Positions 26,283-36,400 of a stretch of DNA of 64,000 bases are shown here, piece by piece (the first letter of the stretch is position 1; each line of letters opens with the position of its first letter). Position numbers and translations under genes: made by a program. The DNA is from Proteiniphilum sp. UBA5384 (GTDB lineage: Bacteria; Bacteroidota; Bacteroidia; Bacteroidales; Dysgonomonadaceae). The notes under the pieces were generated by a model. That model was not told the origin of the DNA. It saw only the letters and a program-made list of their open reading frames with translations, and searched no databases. The DNA lies in contig NZ_DHOS01000010.1 of NCBI RefSeq assembly GCF_002410825.1, forward strand, positions 270,033 to 334,032, read 5' to 3'.

Positions 26283-26705
26283 TCAGGCATTCTTTATGAC
26301 TATTTCATAGGTCACCGGCACTGCTTTTTTGTACATGGCCAATACACCGCAATAGTTGTCGAACGATAGCTTACATGCCCGTTCCAGCTTCTCTTCCGGG
26401 AGGTTATCACCTTCAAATTCGTAGATTACTTTCAGGGACGTATATTGCTTGGGATGTTCTTCACTCATTTCGGCTTCCATGCGGATGTCAAAACCCTTGA
26501 GATCGATTCTCATCTTGCGGACAATCTCCACCACATCTAACCCGGTACATCCTGTGGCTGCAATCATAAGTAACTTCTTGGGTCTGGGGCCTTCATCGTC
26601 TCCTCCTGCTTCTACTGCCAGATCAATCGTAATCTTATGCCCGTCGATGTCAGTATCGAAAATATTATTTCCCCTCCAAACCGTTTGAATAGAATGTGTT
26701 GCCAT
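26283..26705 (-). CDS. OsmC family peroxiredoxin-like protein
   Basis: The 140-residue single-domain protein has the OsmC/Ohr fold. It begins W-x-G-x-x-x-F-x-x-D after a short lead, has K-K-L-L-M-I-A-A-T-G-C-T-G-L-D-V-V with the first redox cysteine near residue 53, and a second cysteine in E-R-A-C-K-L-S-F-D-N-Y-C-G. Family members reduce organic hydroperoxides with paired cysteines. The YhfA/OsmC-like Bacteroidetes subgroup is less well characterised. There is no clear operon partner, and the gene is divergent from the RidA relic. No -7 match is seen in the first 100 bp upstream. Confidence 0.88.
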   Translation of the reverse strand: MATHSIQTVWRGNNIFDTDIDGHKITIDLAVEAGGDDEGPRPKKLLMIAATGCTGLDVVEIVRKMRIDLKGFDIRMEAEMSEEHPKQYTSLKVIYEFEGDNLPEEKLERACKLSFDNYCGVLAMYKKAVPVTYEIVIKNA

Positions 26706-26891
26706 ATCTTTAGTTGATAATTATGTAATAAACTAAACAATTCAATACCGGTTTAGTTCGATAACACAAGCGACAGCAATCGTGCCTGTTTATATGTTAT
26801 GAAAAAGGATAAAGATAAAATACGGATTACCATAGAATAGACTTTTGATCGAGAGGTAAACCGATCTCTAACAACTAAACAAGTAAAAAAA

Positions 26892-27054
26892 ATGAGTAAC
26901 AAAGTAGAATACATTAATCCTGATGGACTTTCAAAAAATCCTGTATTTACACAAATTGTGACTACACAGGGGAGTGGAAAGACTATCTACATTGGCTCAC
27001 CCGGATTTTTTGATTGAAATAGATGCTGTTGCTTTTGTCCCGGAATCGGAATGA
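26892..27054 (+). pseudogene. RidA-family gene remnant with internal deletion
   Basis: The first 35 codons read as the N-terminus of a RidA (YjgF/YER057c) protein (Y-I-N-P-D-G-L-S-K-N-P-V-F-T-Q, then G-K-T-I-Y-I-G). Directly after this the frame closes at 27017. In the +1 frame the sequence continues as a RidA C-terminus: A-H-P-D-F-L-I-E-I-D-A-V-A-F-V-P-E, with TGA at 27052-27054. Intact family members have about 125-135 residues, so roughly the middle 75 residues, including the conserved arginine that binds the imine substrate, have been deleted out of frame. Both ends are well preserved, which suggests a recent event. RidA normally hydrolyses reactive enamine/imine intermediates. Confidence 0.85.
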
Positions 27055-27156
27055 TAGGAATGGATCGGATTAAGAAAAAGTAAAGTTTTTGAGCGCAACT
27101 ATTTCCGTTTGGAGGTTAAATTCTATCAAAAAGATAAGTAATGCCTTTCAAACTGC

Positions 27157-27164
27157 TATATTTG
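27157..27164 (+). promoter_or_regulatory. -7 promoter element of the asparaginase gene
   Basis: TATATTTG matches TAnnTTTG. It lies between an upstream in-frame ATG (27141) and the ATG at 27183, so transcription would start near 27170. This supports 27183 as the real start codon. Confidence 0.6.
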
Positions 27165-27182
27165 CATAAAATTTATGCAGGT

Positions 27183-28226
27183 ATGATCGATAGAAATGCG
27201 AAGGTGCTCCTGATATACACAGGAGGAACCATTGGAATGGTAGAAAATGCGGAGACAGGAGCTTTGGAACCGTTTAATTTTAGTCATTTATATGCTAATA
27301 TGCCGGAGATAAAGCGTTTGAAATTCAATGTGGAAACTTACCTGTTTGATCCTCCCATCGATTCTTCTGATATGTCGCCTTCTATCTGGCAGCATATAGT
27401 ACATGTAATTGAAGACCTTTACAATGAATTTGACGGTTTTGTTATTCTCCATGGTACTGATACGATGGCTTATACTGCTTCGGCGCTAAGTTTGATGTTG
27501 GATAATCTTACCAAACCTGTGATACTGACCGGATCGCAGCTGCCTATCGGCAAACTCCGGACGGACGGGAAAGAAAATCTTATCACGGCGCTTGAAATTG
27601 CGGCCGATAAAGATGCTGCCGGCCGGCCAATCGTTCCGGAGTTGTGTGTGTATATGCAAAACCTGCTGATGCGCGGAAACCGTACAGCGAAGATCAATGC
27701 CAACAACTTCAGCGCATTCACCAGTCCCAATTATCCTTATCTGGGTGAGGCAGGCCTTAATATTCGATATAGTGGCCAGTTTATCCTTAAGCCGGATTAT
27801 ACGAAACCCGTATACTTCAATTATGCGATGGATCCTCACGTGGTGATCTTGAAGTTGTTTCCTGGTATCACAAAAGAGGTGGTGCAGGCGCATCTTGCAA
27901 TTCCCGGCATAAAAGGTGTAGTATTGGAAACATATGGCACGGGAAACTCTCCTATTTATCCATGGTTTACAGACATGTTGCGGGATGCGATAGAACGGGA
28001 AATAGTAATTGTCAACGTTACCCAGTGTCTTTATGGAGGGGTAGAAATGCATCGCTATGAGAACGGGCAGCGTCTGGAAAAACTGGGAGTTGTTAGCGGA
28101 CATGATATTACTACCGAAGCTGCTCTTACCAAGTTGATGATTCTTTTCGGTGAAGGAAAAACACCGGCAGAAGTAAACCGTCTTATGCCTGTTCCCCGTC
28201 GTGGAGAATTGACAGTGAGAGGGTAA
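27183..28226 (+). CDS. ansA: Type I (cytosolic) L-asparaginase
   Basis: The 347-residue enzyme hydrolyses asparagine to aspartate and ammonia. Both active-site signatures are present: I-Y-T-G-G-T-I-G-M near residue 12 with the nucleophilic threonine, and H-G-T-D-T-M-A-Y-T-A near residue 95 with the second T-D pair. G-S-Q-L-P, L-R-T-D-G-K-E-N and E-T-Y-G-T-G-N complete the family pattern. No signal peptide is present once the start at 27183 is used, which fits the low-affinity cytosolic type. The 14-residue extension to 27141 is rejected because a promoter lies inside it. The gene is flanked by two gene relics (RidA and an SGNH hydrolase). Confidence 0.93.
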   Translation: MIDRNAKVLLIYTGGTIGMVENAETGALEPFNFSHLYANMPEIKRLKFNVETYLFDPPIDSSDMSPSIWQHIVHVIEDLYNEFDGFVILHGTDTMAYTASALSLMLDNLTKPVILTGSQLPIGKLRTDGKENLITALEIAADKDAAGRPIVPELCVYMQNLLMRGNRTAKINANNFSAFTSPNYPYLGEAGLNIRYSGQFILKPDYTKPVYFNYAMDPHVVILKLFPGITKEVVQAHLAIPGIKGVVLETYGTGNSPIYPWFTDMLRDAIEREIVIVNVTQCLYGGVEMHRYENGQRLEKLGVVSGHDITTEAALTKLMILFGEGKTPAEVNRLMPVPRRGELTVRG

Positions 28227-28227
28227 G

Positions 28228-28720
28228 ATGAAAAATTTATTCTTAACACTTACCAAAGCTGGATTGAAGGCGCGGATTGGTACAGGGTCGCCGGTGTTTA
28301 TCTCCGATCGTACCCAGCATCTGTTATGGCGTCTACAGAATGGCAATTACAATGTTTGTAAGCCTGAGAATGTAGTTATCGCCATTGGCATCAATAACCT
28401 GGGAGGAGGAGATACGGCGGAAGGGACTATCGCCGTTGTGGATGAAGCCCGCACACAATTTCCCGATGCACATAATTATTTTCTTGGGGCTTTTTCCGGC
28501 AGGAAAGGAGAAACAGGCGGCACTCCGTGTCAAATGCGATAAAGTACATGATATATTAGCAGCCTACCCGTTTCATCACATGGAATATGTGAACCCTACC
28601 GGTTGGTATGTCGATGAAAAGGGGACCACCAAAGAGGGGCTGTACGGGGGTGATTATATCTATCTGACAAGTGAAGGGTACAAAGTTGCCGCAGATAAAA
28701 TTACGGAATTGATACGATAA
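28228..28720 (+). pseudogene. SGNH/GDSL hydrolase gene remnant (5' deleted, frameshifted)
   Basis: Two overlapping frames together encode the central and C-terminal part of an SGNH hydrolase. Frame 1 has D-R-T-Q-H-L-L-W-R-L-Q-N-G, then I-A-I-G-I-N-N-L-G-G-G (block III, G-x-N-x-x). Near 28465 a one-base shift occurs. The second frame continues I-F-L-G-L-F-P-A-G-K-E-K, V-K-C-D-K-V-H-D-I-L and ends D-Y-I-Y-L-T-S-E-G-Y-K; the usual D-x-x-H-L has Y in place of the catalytic H. The G-D-S-L block with the nucleophilic serine is absent, and the first ~35 codons do not resemble the family. It begins one base after the asparaginase stop. It is non-functional unless frameshifting restores an inactive product. 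Confidence 0.78.
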
Positions 28721-28916
28721 AATGTGAAATAAAATTCAATGCTAATGATGGTTGCAGTTCGATTAAAGCATAAAACTAAATCCTTTTTTATGGGAGCAGT
28801 ATACCTCTCAATCTCCAAAGAAAGTGATTTTTTTAGTTGTGTCGCCATGAATTGCAGTCACATCCTCATCAAAAAGAAATAGGATAACCATAAATAACAG
28901 TTTTTCATTCTGTGAG

Positions 28917-28948
28917 TTTGGAAAAACCTCGGTTTTCAAGTACATTTG
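28917..28948 (+). promoter_or_regulatory. Full-consensus promoter of the GH15 gene
   Basis: TTTG at 28917-28920, a 20-bp spacer and TACATTTG at 28941-28948 form a complete Bacteroidetes -33/-7 promoter, 41 bp upstream of the ATG at 28990. Confidence 0.75.
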
Positions 28949-28989
28949 TTTTCAGAGAGAAGTTTTAGGAACCTGTAAAATTGATTAGG

Positions 28990-30786
28990 ATGAAGAATTT
29001 GGATTACGGAATAATAGGGAATTGCCGCACTGCAGCGTTGGTATCGAAGACCGGGAGTATCGACTGGTTTTGTCTGCCTGATTTCGACTCTCCTTCCATC
29101 TTTGCCAAACTGCTGGATGAAGAAAAAGGAGGTAGTTTTCATTTTGAAGTGTCGGATGAATATACCATCACCCAGAATTACCACGGACATACCAATATGC
29201 TGCTGACCAGGTTTGAGTCGCCTGAGAGCGGATTTATCGTATTCGATTACATGCCCCGCTACCGCACAGAGGATACCCTTTATTACATGCCTCCGGAGAT
29301 ACACCGTTATATACGTGTCTTCAAAGGCCGCCCCCTTGTCAAGGTAATATATGATCCAAAGATGAATTACGCCCGGGGAGAGGTGCACCATGAAATAATC
29401 GATGGTTATATCAGATCTTATTCAGTAGAAAATTCGGAGGATAAAGTGTATCTGTATACCAGTCTGGATCCGGAGCCGGTGATCAATCGTGAAGAGGTTG
29501 AACTGACCGGTCACCATTTCTTTCTTTTGTCCTATAACCAGAAGCTGATGACGGTGGATATCAACCGTATCTTGCTGGAGTATGAACGGACGAAGGTGTA
29601 CTGGCTTAATTTTGTGAATCGTTCCAGGGATTACTATCAATATAATGATATGATCAAGCGCAGTTTGCTCGTGCTGAAACTGCTTTCTTACCAACAATCG
29701 GGTGCCATGCTTGCAGCGGTAACTACCAGCCTTCCCGAAAGCCTCGGGGAGAACAGGAACTGGGATTACCGCTTCTGTTGGCTGCGTGATGCTTCCATGT
29801 CGATAGATACATTGTTGTTCATGAAGCAGAGGTCATCCGCAGAACGCTTTATCAAATTTGTGAAACGTATCCTGAAGTCGTCACGCAACGAGCCGATCCA
29901 GATCATGTACGGCATACGGGGTGAGCGTGATCTGACGGAGGAGGAGCTGCCTCATTTGAGCGGCTATGAGATTTCCCGTCCCGTGAGGATCGGGAATGCC
30001 GCCTATTACCAGGAACAGAATGACTCTATCGGGTATCTACTGGATGTCATCTATAAATATTATCTTTATTTTCCGGGCACTCAGGATGAGATAGAGGAGA
30101 TATGGGAAATCATCAAAAACCTGGTACGCTCGGTATTGGCTTCCTGGCGCAAACCGGACAGAAGCATCTGGGAGTACCGGACCAAAAAGATGCATTTTGT
30201 TTTCTCTAAAGTGATGAGTTGGGTAGCCATCGACCGGGCATCACTAATCGCAGAGCTTTTGCAGAGAGAGTATTATGCCGCAACATGGCGTCGTGAAGCC
30301 GATATTATAAAAGCAGAAGTGCATGAAAAAGGTTGGAATGAAGAGCTGCAATGTTTTACGCAGGCCTATGAAAATAATGATTACGACTCGTCATTACTGC
30401 TTATGCAATTTTATGATTTTATTGAACCCGACAATGAACGGTATGTGAAAACCGTGAGGGCAATCAAGGAGAATCTCTATCATGAAGGACTTATGTATAG
30501 ATATAAGGCGGAGGATGATTTTGGAGTGCCCACCTCTTCATTTACTATTTGTACTTTCTGGTTGATCGAAGCACTTTTCAAAATCGGCGAGACAGAGGAG
30601 GCCCGTGAGATATTTGAGAAAATGATCTCCTATTCCAATCATCTGGGGCTTTATAGTGAAGATCTCGATTTTAAGACCAAACGTCAGTTGGGTAACTTCC
30701 CCCAGGCCTATTCACATCTTGCTTTTATCAATACTGCTGTTCTCTTTTCTGAGGAAAAAAGGCTCTCGCAGTTTATTCGTCCGTAG
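28990..30786 (+). CDS. Glycoside hydrolase family 15 protein (glucoamylase or trehalase type)
   Basis: The 598-residue cytosolic protein has no signal peptide. The N-terminal ~200-residue beta-rich domain starts L-D-Y-G-I-I-G-N-C-R-T-A-A-L-V and carries G-S-I-D-W-F-C-L-P-D-F-D-S-P-S-I-F. The C-terminal (alpha/alpha)6 barrel contains N-W-D-Y-R-F-C-W-L-R-D-A and S-I-W-E-Y-R, the latter with the probable catalytic glutamate, then F-S-K-V-M-S-W-V-A-I-D-R-A. GH15 enzymes of this layout hydrolyse alpha-glucans or, in mycobacteria, trehalose. The next gene, convergent and 111 bp away, makes trehalose. I therefore infer that trehalose or a storage glucan is the substrate; sequence alone does not decide. 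The ATG at 28990 is preferred to the TTG at 28981. Confidence 0.9.
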   Translation: MKNLDYGIIGNCRTAALVSKTGSIDWFCLPDFDSPSIFAKLLDEEKGGSFHFEVSDEYTITQNYHGHTNMLLTRFESPESGFIVFDYMPRYRTEDTLYYMPPEIHRYIRVFKGRPLVKVIYDPKMNYARGEVHHEIIDGYIRSYSVENSEDKVYLYTSLDPEPVINREEVELTGHHFFLLSYNQKLMTVDINRILLEYERTKVYWLNFVNRSRDYYQYNDMIKRSLLVLKLLSYQQSGAMLAAVTTSLPESLGENRNWDYRFCWLRDASMSIDTLLFMKQRSSAERFIKFVKRILKSSRNEPIQIMYGIRGERDLTEEELPHLSGYEISRPVRIGNAAYYQEQNDSIGYLLDVIYKYYLYFPGTQDEIEEIWEIIKNLVRSVLASWRKPDRSIWEYRTKKMHFVFSKVMSWVAIDRASLIAELLQREYYAATWRREADIIKAEVHEKGWNEELQCFTQAYENNDYDSSLLLMQFYDFIEPDNERYVKTVRAIKENLYHEGLMYRYKAEDDFGVPTSSFTICTFWLIEALFKIGETEEAREIFEKMISYSNHLGLYSEDLDFKTKRQLGNFPQAYSHLAFINTAVLFSEEKRLSQFIRP

Positions 30787-30897
30787 CGGCAGCCTCCTTC
30801 CGGTCGATGCCGAGCTTGTTTTGCCAGTAACGGAAAATGGATATCGAAATGAATTATTCGGGATAAGATGGTCTATAAAATCCATAGGCAAGTTTAT

Positions 30898-33075
30898 CTA
30901 TTCAATGAGATTCGATAAGAATGTGATGACGGATGACTGTAAGGGGATACGGTATTTAGCTGCAGGAGAGAAGTTCCCTACCTTAATGCTCACACCTCGC
31001 GGTGGCAGCGCCCTGAACATATCTTCGTCGGTAGTATCGTCGCCTATCGCCAAGACAAATGCGTAATCCTTTTGTGCCAACCGCCGCAATACTTCGCTTC
31101 CCTTATTGAAATCGGGTGATTTGATCTCCACGATCTTATTTCCCGGTACAATCTGAAGATTTAATCGGGAACAGGGCCCTATAAGGGCATTCACCAACTG
31201 TTGCGTGCGTAATTCGGCAAGCCATACATCCACGTTGCGATAGTGCCATACTAAAGAGGCATCCTTTCTTTCCAGATGGGAGCGAGGCGTTTTGTCTATG
31301 GTATGCTGAAGTATGTCGAGGATTTCATCATCCCATTCCACTTTCTCCGGCATATTTTCATGCCATTGACCGTTCTCTTTGTAAAAGATGCCGTGTTCGG
31401 CGGCAAAATCAATGTCGAGTTCCCGGAACCATTGGTCAAGCATTTGGCGGTTTCGTCCGCTATTGATCACCACTTTATTCTTTTTATCGGAAGTCATCTT
31501 TTGTAAAAGATCAAGCAACTGAGATGAAGGGATAGCATCTTCCGGCCTTTTGACGAAGGCGGTAAGCGTCCCGTCGTAATCAAGCATGAGCAGTCGGGAT
31601 GTAGCATCGTCATAAGCACTCTTGATCTGGTTGAGTTGTCTTTTTCCTACTACCTTTTGTAGAATCTCCTTATTTTGGGCCTTTATTGATTGTAGCTCTT
31701 TCACAAAATCTTTCGCCCATTTCTTTACATCCTGGGTAGAAATGCGTTGCTGCATTTCCTGTAACCGTTCTTTTTTTTCTGTTTCGGGTAGGGTTAGTGC
31801 CTCTACAATAGCCTGTTCAATTTCTACCGCATCATTGGGATTGATGATGATGGCATCTTGCAATTCTATGGAGGCACCAGCCATCTCGCTGAGGATAAGA
31901 ACGCCGCTATTTTCTCCTTTACAGGCCAAATACTCCTTGGCAACCAAATTCATCCCATCACGCAGGGGGGTTACCAGGGCGATTTCAGCAATATTATACA
32001 TAGCCGTCAGTTCCTCGAACGAAAAACTGCGATAGAAATAATAAATCGGCGTCCACCCCAAATGGGAATACTGCCCATTGATCTCACTGATAGTCTGATC
32101 TATTTTTGTTTTCAGGTCGGCATAGATATCCACGGTATCGCGTGATGGAACCACAATCATTGCCAGCGATACCTTCTCGTGGTATTCAGGGTGATGCTGA
32201 AGGAATTGCGAAAAACCCTGCAGGCGATGTAGAATCCCTTTGCTGTAATCTAACCGGTCGACGGAGAGAAGTATAGTGGTATCGCCTAACTCTTCTCGAA
32301 GCTGTTTCGATTTTTCTTTCACCTCAGGCAACGAGGGTGCATTATGATATTGTTCATAATTAATGCCCATAGGGAATGCATCCACATGCACTATCCGGTC
32401 TTGCAGATTGATCTCGTCGAGGGTGCAGTTCAGGTTGAGGACACGGTAGATGGCACTGATAAAATGGCGCATATAGTCATGTGTATGAAACCCGATGAGA
32501 TCGGCGCCGAGCAATCCTTCCAGTACAGCTTCCCTTTCCGGGAGTACCCTGAAAAGTTCGTAGGAAGGGAACGGTATATGGTGAAAATAGCCGATGTTTG
32601 TATCCGGTTTTTCCATACGAATCATGTTGGGCAACAGCATCAGCTGGTAGTCCTGTACCCATACCGTATCCTCTTTCTCGATAAATGAGATTGCCTCCCG
32701 ACAGAAAAGCCTGTTCACTTCCTGGTAGGCTTCCCAATATTCTGCCCTGTATTCCATATAGGAGAAAAAATAATGGCACAAAGGCCAGATAATACTATTG
32801 CTATAGCCTTCGTAATAATTTTCTATCTGGTTGGCAGACAAAAAAATGGGATGAAAATTCATCTCATGTAGTTTTACGGTAATCTCCTGTTTTTCATTTT
32901 CATCTTCAGTATGTATTCCGGGCCAACCTACCCAAAATATTTCGGAATCGGTTTCTAATGATCCGAGGCCTGTGGCAAGACCACCCTCACTGCGGACGAT
33001 GCAAAACCCTTCCTCTTCCCTTTTAATTTTGACGGGCAATCTGTTTGCAATTATAATTATCTTCATATTTTTCAA
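30898..33075 (-). CDS. otsAB: Bifunctional trehalose-6-phosphate synthase/phosphatase
   Basis: The 725-residue fusion makes trehalose in two steps. Residues ~1-460 are a GT20 synthase joining UDP-glucose (or another NDP-glucose) to glucose-6-phosphate. It has I-I-A-N-R-L-P-V, W-V-G-W-P-G, W-V-Q-D-Y-Q-L-M-L-L-P, H-H-I-P-F-P-S, G-F-H-T-H-D-Y, V-D-R-L-D-Y-S-K-G-I and L-R-D-G-M-N-L-V-A-K-E-Y. Residues ~490-725 are a HAD-type phosphatase with the nucleophile motif L-D-Y-D-G-T-L, then I-N-S-G-R-N and I-G-D-D-T-T-D-E-D-M-F. All catalytic signatures are intact. M-K-N-M-K offers two possible starts three codons apart. It is convergent with the GH15 gene, suggesting a trehalose or osmolyte cycle at this locus. 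Confidence 0.95.
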   Translation of the reverse strand: MKNMKIIIIANRLPVKIKREEEGFCIVRSEGGLATGLGSLETDSEIFWVGWPGIHTEDENEKQEITVKLHEMNFHPIFLSANQIENYYEGYSNSIIWPLCHYFFSYMEYRAEYWEAYQEVNRLFCREAISFIEKEDTVWVQDYQLMLLPNMIRMEKPDTNIGYFHHIPFPSYELFRVLPEREAVLEGLLGADLIGFHTHDYMRHFISAIYRVLNLNCTLDEINLQDRIVHVDAFPMGINYEQYHNAPSLPEVKEKSKQLREELGDTTILLSVDRLDYSKGILHRLQGFSQFLQHHPEYHEKVSLAMIVVPSRDTVDIYADLKTKIDQTISEINGQYSHLGWTPIYYFYRSFSFEELTAMYNIAEIALVTPLRDGMNLVAKEYLACKGENSGVLILSEMAGASIELQDAIIINPNDAVEIEQAIVEALTLPETEKKERLQEMQQRISTQDVKKWAKDFVKELQSIKAQNKEILQKVVGKRQLNQIKSAYDDATSRLLMLDYDGTLTAFVKRPEDAIPSSQLLDLLQKMTSDKKNKVVINSGRNRQMLDQWFRELDIDFAAEHGIFYKENGQWHENMPEKVEWDDEILDILQHTIDKTPRSHLERKDASLVWHYRNVDVWLAELRTQQLVNALIGPCSRLNLQIVPGNKIVEIKSPDFNKGSEVLRRLAQKDYAFVLAIGDDTTDEDMFRALPPRGVSIKVGNFSPAAKYRIPLQSSVITFLSNLIE

Positions 33076-33261
33076 TACTTTAGCATCAAGAGGCGATAGT
33101 CATGATCGGAAAAAGTTATCCTGATCTTCGAGGAATTGACGTGGTGGCACATTGATATTATTGATATAACGTCATAATCTTGGGGAAAGATTATTATTTA
33201 ACATATTTTTATGTTTTTAGCTGTTTTTATATCAATCCGGGGTGAACAAATAATATGATGG

Positions 33262-33293
33262 TTTGTTGCTTCCACATTTTTGTAGTAATTTCG
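33262..33293 (+). promoter_or_regulatory. Probable promoter of the pyruvate:ferredoxin oxidoreductase gene
   Basis: TTTG (33262-33265), a 20-bp spacer and TAATTTCG (33286-33293, one mismatch to TAnnTTTG). A second near match, TAATTTTA, lies at 33378. The rest of the 331-bp spacer between otsAB and this gene (33076-33406) contains no other recognised element. Confidence 0.45.
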
Positions 33294-33406
33294 TCGTTCA
33301 AATTACAATGAGTAATAATCCATCCTGTAGTTTGAGGTATGGGCAACAATTTATAAAGGAAACTTGACAAAAGGTTGTAATTTTACAGTAACATCATCAT
33401 ATAATT

Positions 33407-36400
33407 ATGGCAAAACAAAAAATTTATTTAACCTGCGACGGTAATCAGGCTGCCGCTCACATCGCCTACATGTTTAGCGAGGTAGCTGCGATCTATCCGA
33501 TAACCCCTTCCTCCACGATGGCCGAATATGTGGATGAATGGGCTGCATCGGGAAGAAAAAATATTTTCGGACAGCCGGTACTGGTACAGGAGATGCAATC
33601 AGAAGCCGGTGCGGCCGGCGCTGTACACGGCTCTTTGCAGGCGGGGGCGCTTACATCTACTTTCACTGCTTCACAAGGCTTGTTATTGATGCTCCCTAAT
33701 ATGTACAAAATAGCGGGTGAATTGCTTCCCGGCGTATTTCACGTGTCGGCACGCGCGTTGGCTTCACACGCCCTTTCCATTTTCGGCGATCATCAGGATG
33801 TAATGGCAGCAAGGCCTACCGGTTTCGCACTTTTTGCCACCGGGTCGGTGCAGGAAGTGATGGATCTGGCGGCCGTAGCACATTTGGCTGCGATAGAGAG
33901 TCGTATTCCATTTCTTCATTTTTTCGACGGGTTTCGTACATCCCACGAGATACAGAAAATAGAAGCTCTATCGAACGACGATCTGGCACCGCTTATTAAT
34001 CAGGATGCTTTGAAGGCGTTTCGTGAACACGCATTGAATCCTGACAGTCCTGTCACAAGAGGAACGGCACAGAATGACGATATATATTTCCAGGCGCGCG
34101 AAGCATCCAATCCCTTCTATGAGGCAGTGCCCGGGATAGTAGAGAAATACCTCGAAAAGCTGGCAGCAGTGACCGGCCGCAAATATGGTTTGTTCGATTA
34201 TTATGGAGATCCTGAAGCAGAAAGAGTGGTGATTGCCATGGGATCGGTAACAGAAACCCTTCGCGAAACGGTTGATTACCTCAATGAGAAAGGAGAGAAA
34301 GTGGGGATGGTAGCCGTTCATCTCTATCGTCCTTTTAAAGCCGAGGTATTTTTATCGGCAATTCCGGAAACAGCGAAACGGATTGCGGTGCTCGATCGTA
34401 CCAAAGAACCCGGAGCGGCAGGACAACCGCTTTACCTCGATGTAAAGGATAGTTTCTATGGAAAAGAAAACGCTCCCGAGATCGTGGGCGGCATTTATGG
34501 TCTTTCCTCCAAAGATACCACTCCCGCACAGATGATGTCAGTATTTGAGAATCTGTCGATGAACGTTCCGAAGAACGATTTTACTGTGGGTATTGTCGAT
34601 GATGTAACATTCAAATCTCTTCCTTTGAAAGAAGAAATCACCATAGATGAGGCTACTTATGAAGCTAAATTCTATGGACTGGGCTCGGATGGCACCGTGG
34701 GAGCCAATAAAAACTCTATCAAAATCATCGGTGATAATACCGATAAATATGTACAGGCTTATTTCTCTTACGACTCAAAAAAATCAGGAGGATTTACCTG
34801 TTCACATCTTCGTTTTGGTGATAATCCCATTCGTTCTACTTATCTGGTAAATACACCCAATTTTGTGGCATGCCATGTGCCGGCTTATCTGCATCTTTAT
34901 GATGTGACCCGCGGATTGAAAAAGAATGGTACATTCCTCCTCAATTCTGTATGGCCGAAAGAGGAAGTTGGCGATCATTTGCCTGACCATATCAAAAAAT
35001 ATTTTGCCGAAAACAATATCCGGTTTTATATTATCAACGCTACGAAAATTGCCAATGAGATTGGATTGGGCAACCGTACCAATACTATCCTGCAATCGGC
35101 GTTCTTTAAAATATCCAACGTAATCCCTTATGATCTGGCGGTAGAACAGATGAAGAAATTTATCGTGAAGTCTTATGGTCGGAAAGGAGAAGAGGTGGTG
35201 AAAATGAACTATGCGGCAGTCGATCGTGGCGGTGATGTGGAACAGGTGGAGATACCGAAGGAATGGATCAATATCCGGACAGAAGCAGAAACTTCAGATG
35301 ATGCACCTGAATTTATCCGTAAGGTGGTACGTCCGGTTAATGCACAACGTGGTTATGACCTGCCTGTATCTGTTTTCTCGGGCCGTGAAGACGGTACATG
35401 GGAGATGGGTACCACCACTTACGAGAAACGTGGGGTGGCAGCCATGGTACCTGTATGGAACCCCGATGCATGCATCCAGTGTAATCAATGTGCTTATATA
35501 TGTCCCCATGCTACTATCCGTCCATTTCTGCTTACAGAGCAAGAACAAACAGGGTTGGACGAAGGTGTGGAATTACTGAAGGCACAGGGTAAGCAGTTTG
35601 CCGATATGGGATATCGTATTGAAGTGGATGTGCTCGATTGTCTGGGATGTGAGAATTGTGTGGATGTATGCCCCGGAAAGAAAGGAGAGAAGGCACTCGA
35701 AATGGTACCAATCGGTACACAATATGATAACCAGAAAAACTGGGATTATATGATGAATCACGTGAGCAGTAAGGGACATCTGGTAGATGTGAAGCTGAAT
35801 GTGAAGAATTCCCAGTTTGCCACACCTCTGTTTGAATTCTCCGGCGCTTGCTCAGGCTGTGGTGAGACTCCTTATGTGAAACTGGTTACACAGTTATATG
35901 GAGACCGGATGATGATTGCCAACGCGACGGGATGTTCATCTATCTATGGTGCTTCTGCACCGTCTACACCTTATACCAAAAACGAAGAGGGAAAAGGTCC
36001 AGCATGGGCAAACTCACTCTTTGAAGATAATGCCGAATACGGATATGGTTTTGCCATTGCGCATATGAGTATGCGTAACCGACTTCGGGATTTGATGCAA
36101 AAAGCACTTAATTCCGGAGAATTCAATGAAGAGCAGCAAGGGCTGTTCCGTGAATGGATCGAGAATGGAGAAGATGCTGATTTGTCGAAAGAGTTGGCTC
36201 CCAAAATCGAAGCTTCACTCGCAGGGGTGGATAGCTATATCGCTACTGAAATCCTTTCTTTGAAAAAATACCTTTCCAGGAAATCGATCTGGGTATTTGG
36301 AGGGGATGGCTGGGCCTACGATATTGGTTTTGGAGGACTCGATCATGTTCTGGCAAGCGGGCAGAACATCAATGTTCTGGTGCTTGATACGGAAGTATAT

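Noticed and set aside
27141..27182. Upstream ATG as the asparaginase start
   Set aside because: A consensus -7 element lies between this ATG and the one at 27183, and the extra residues are not part of the family.
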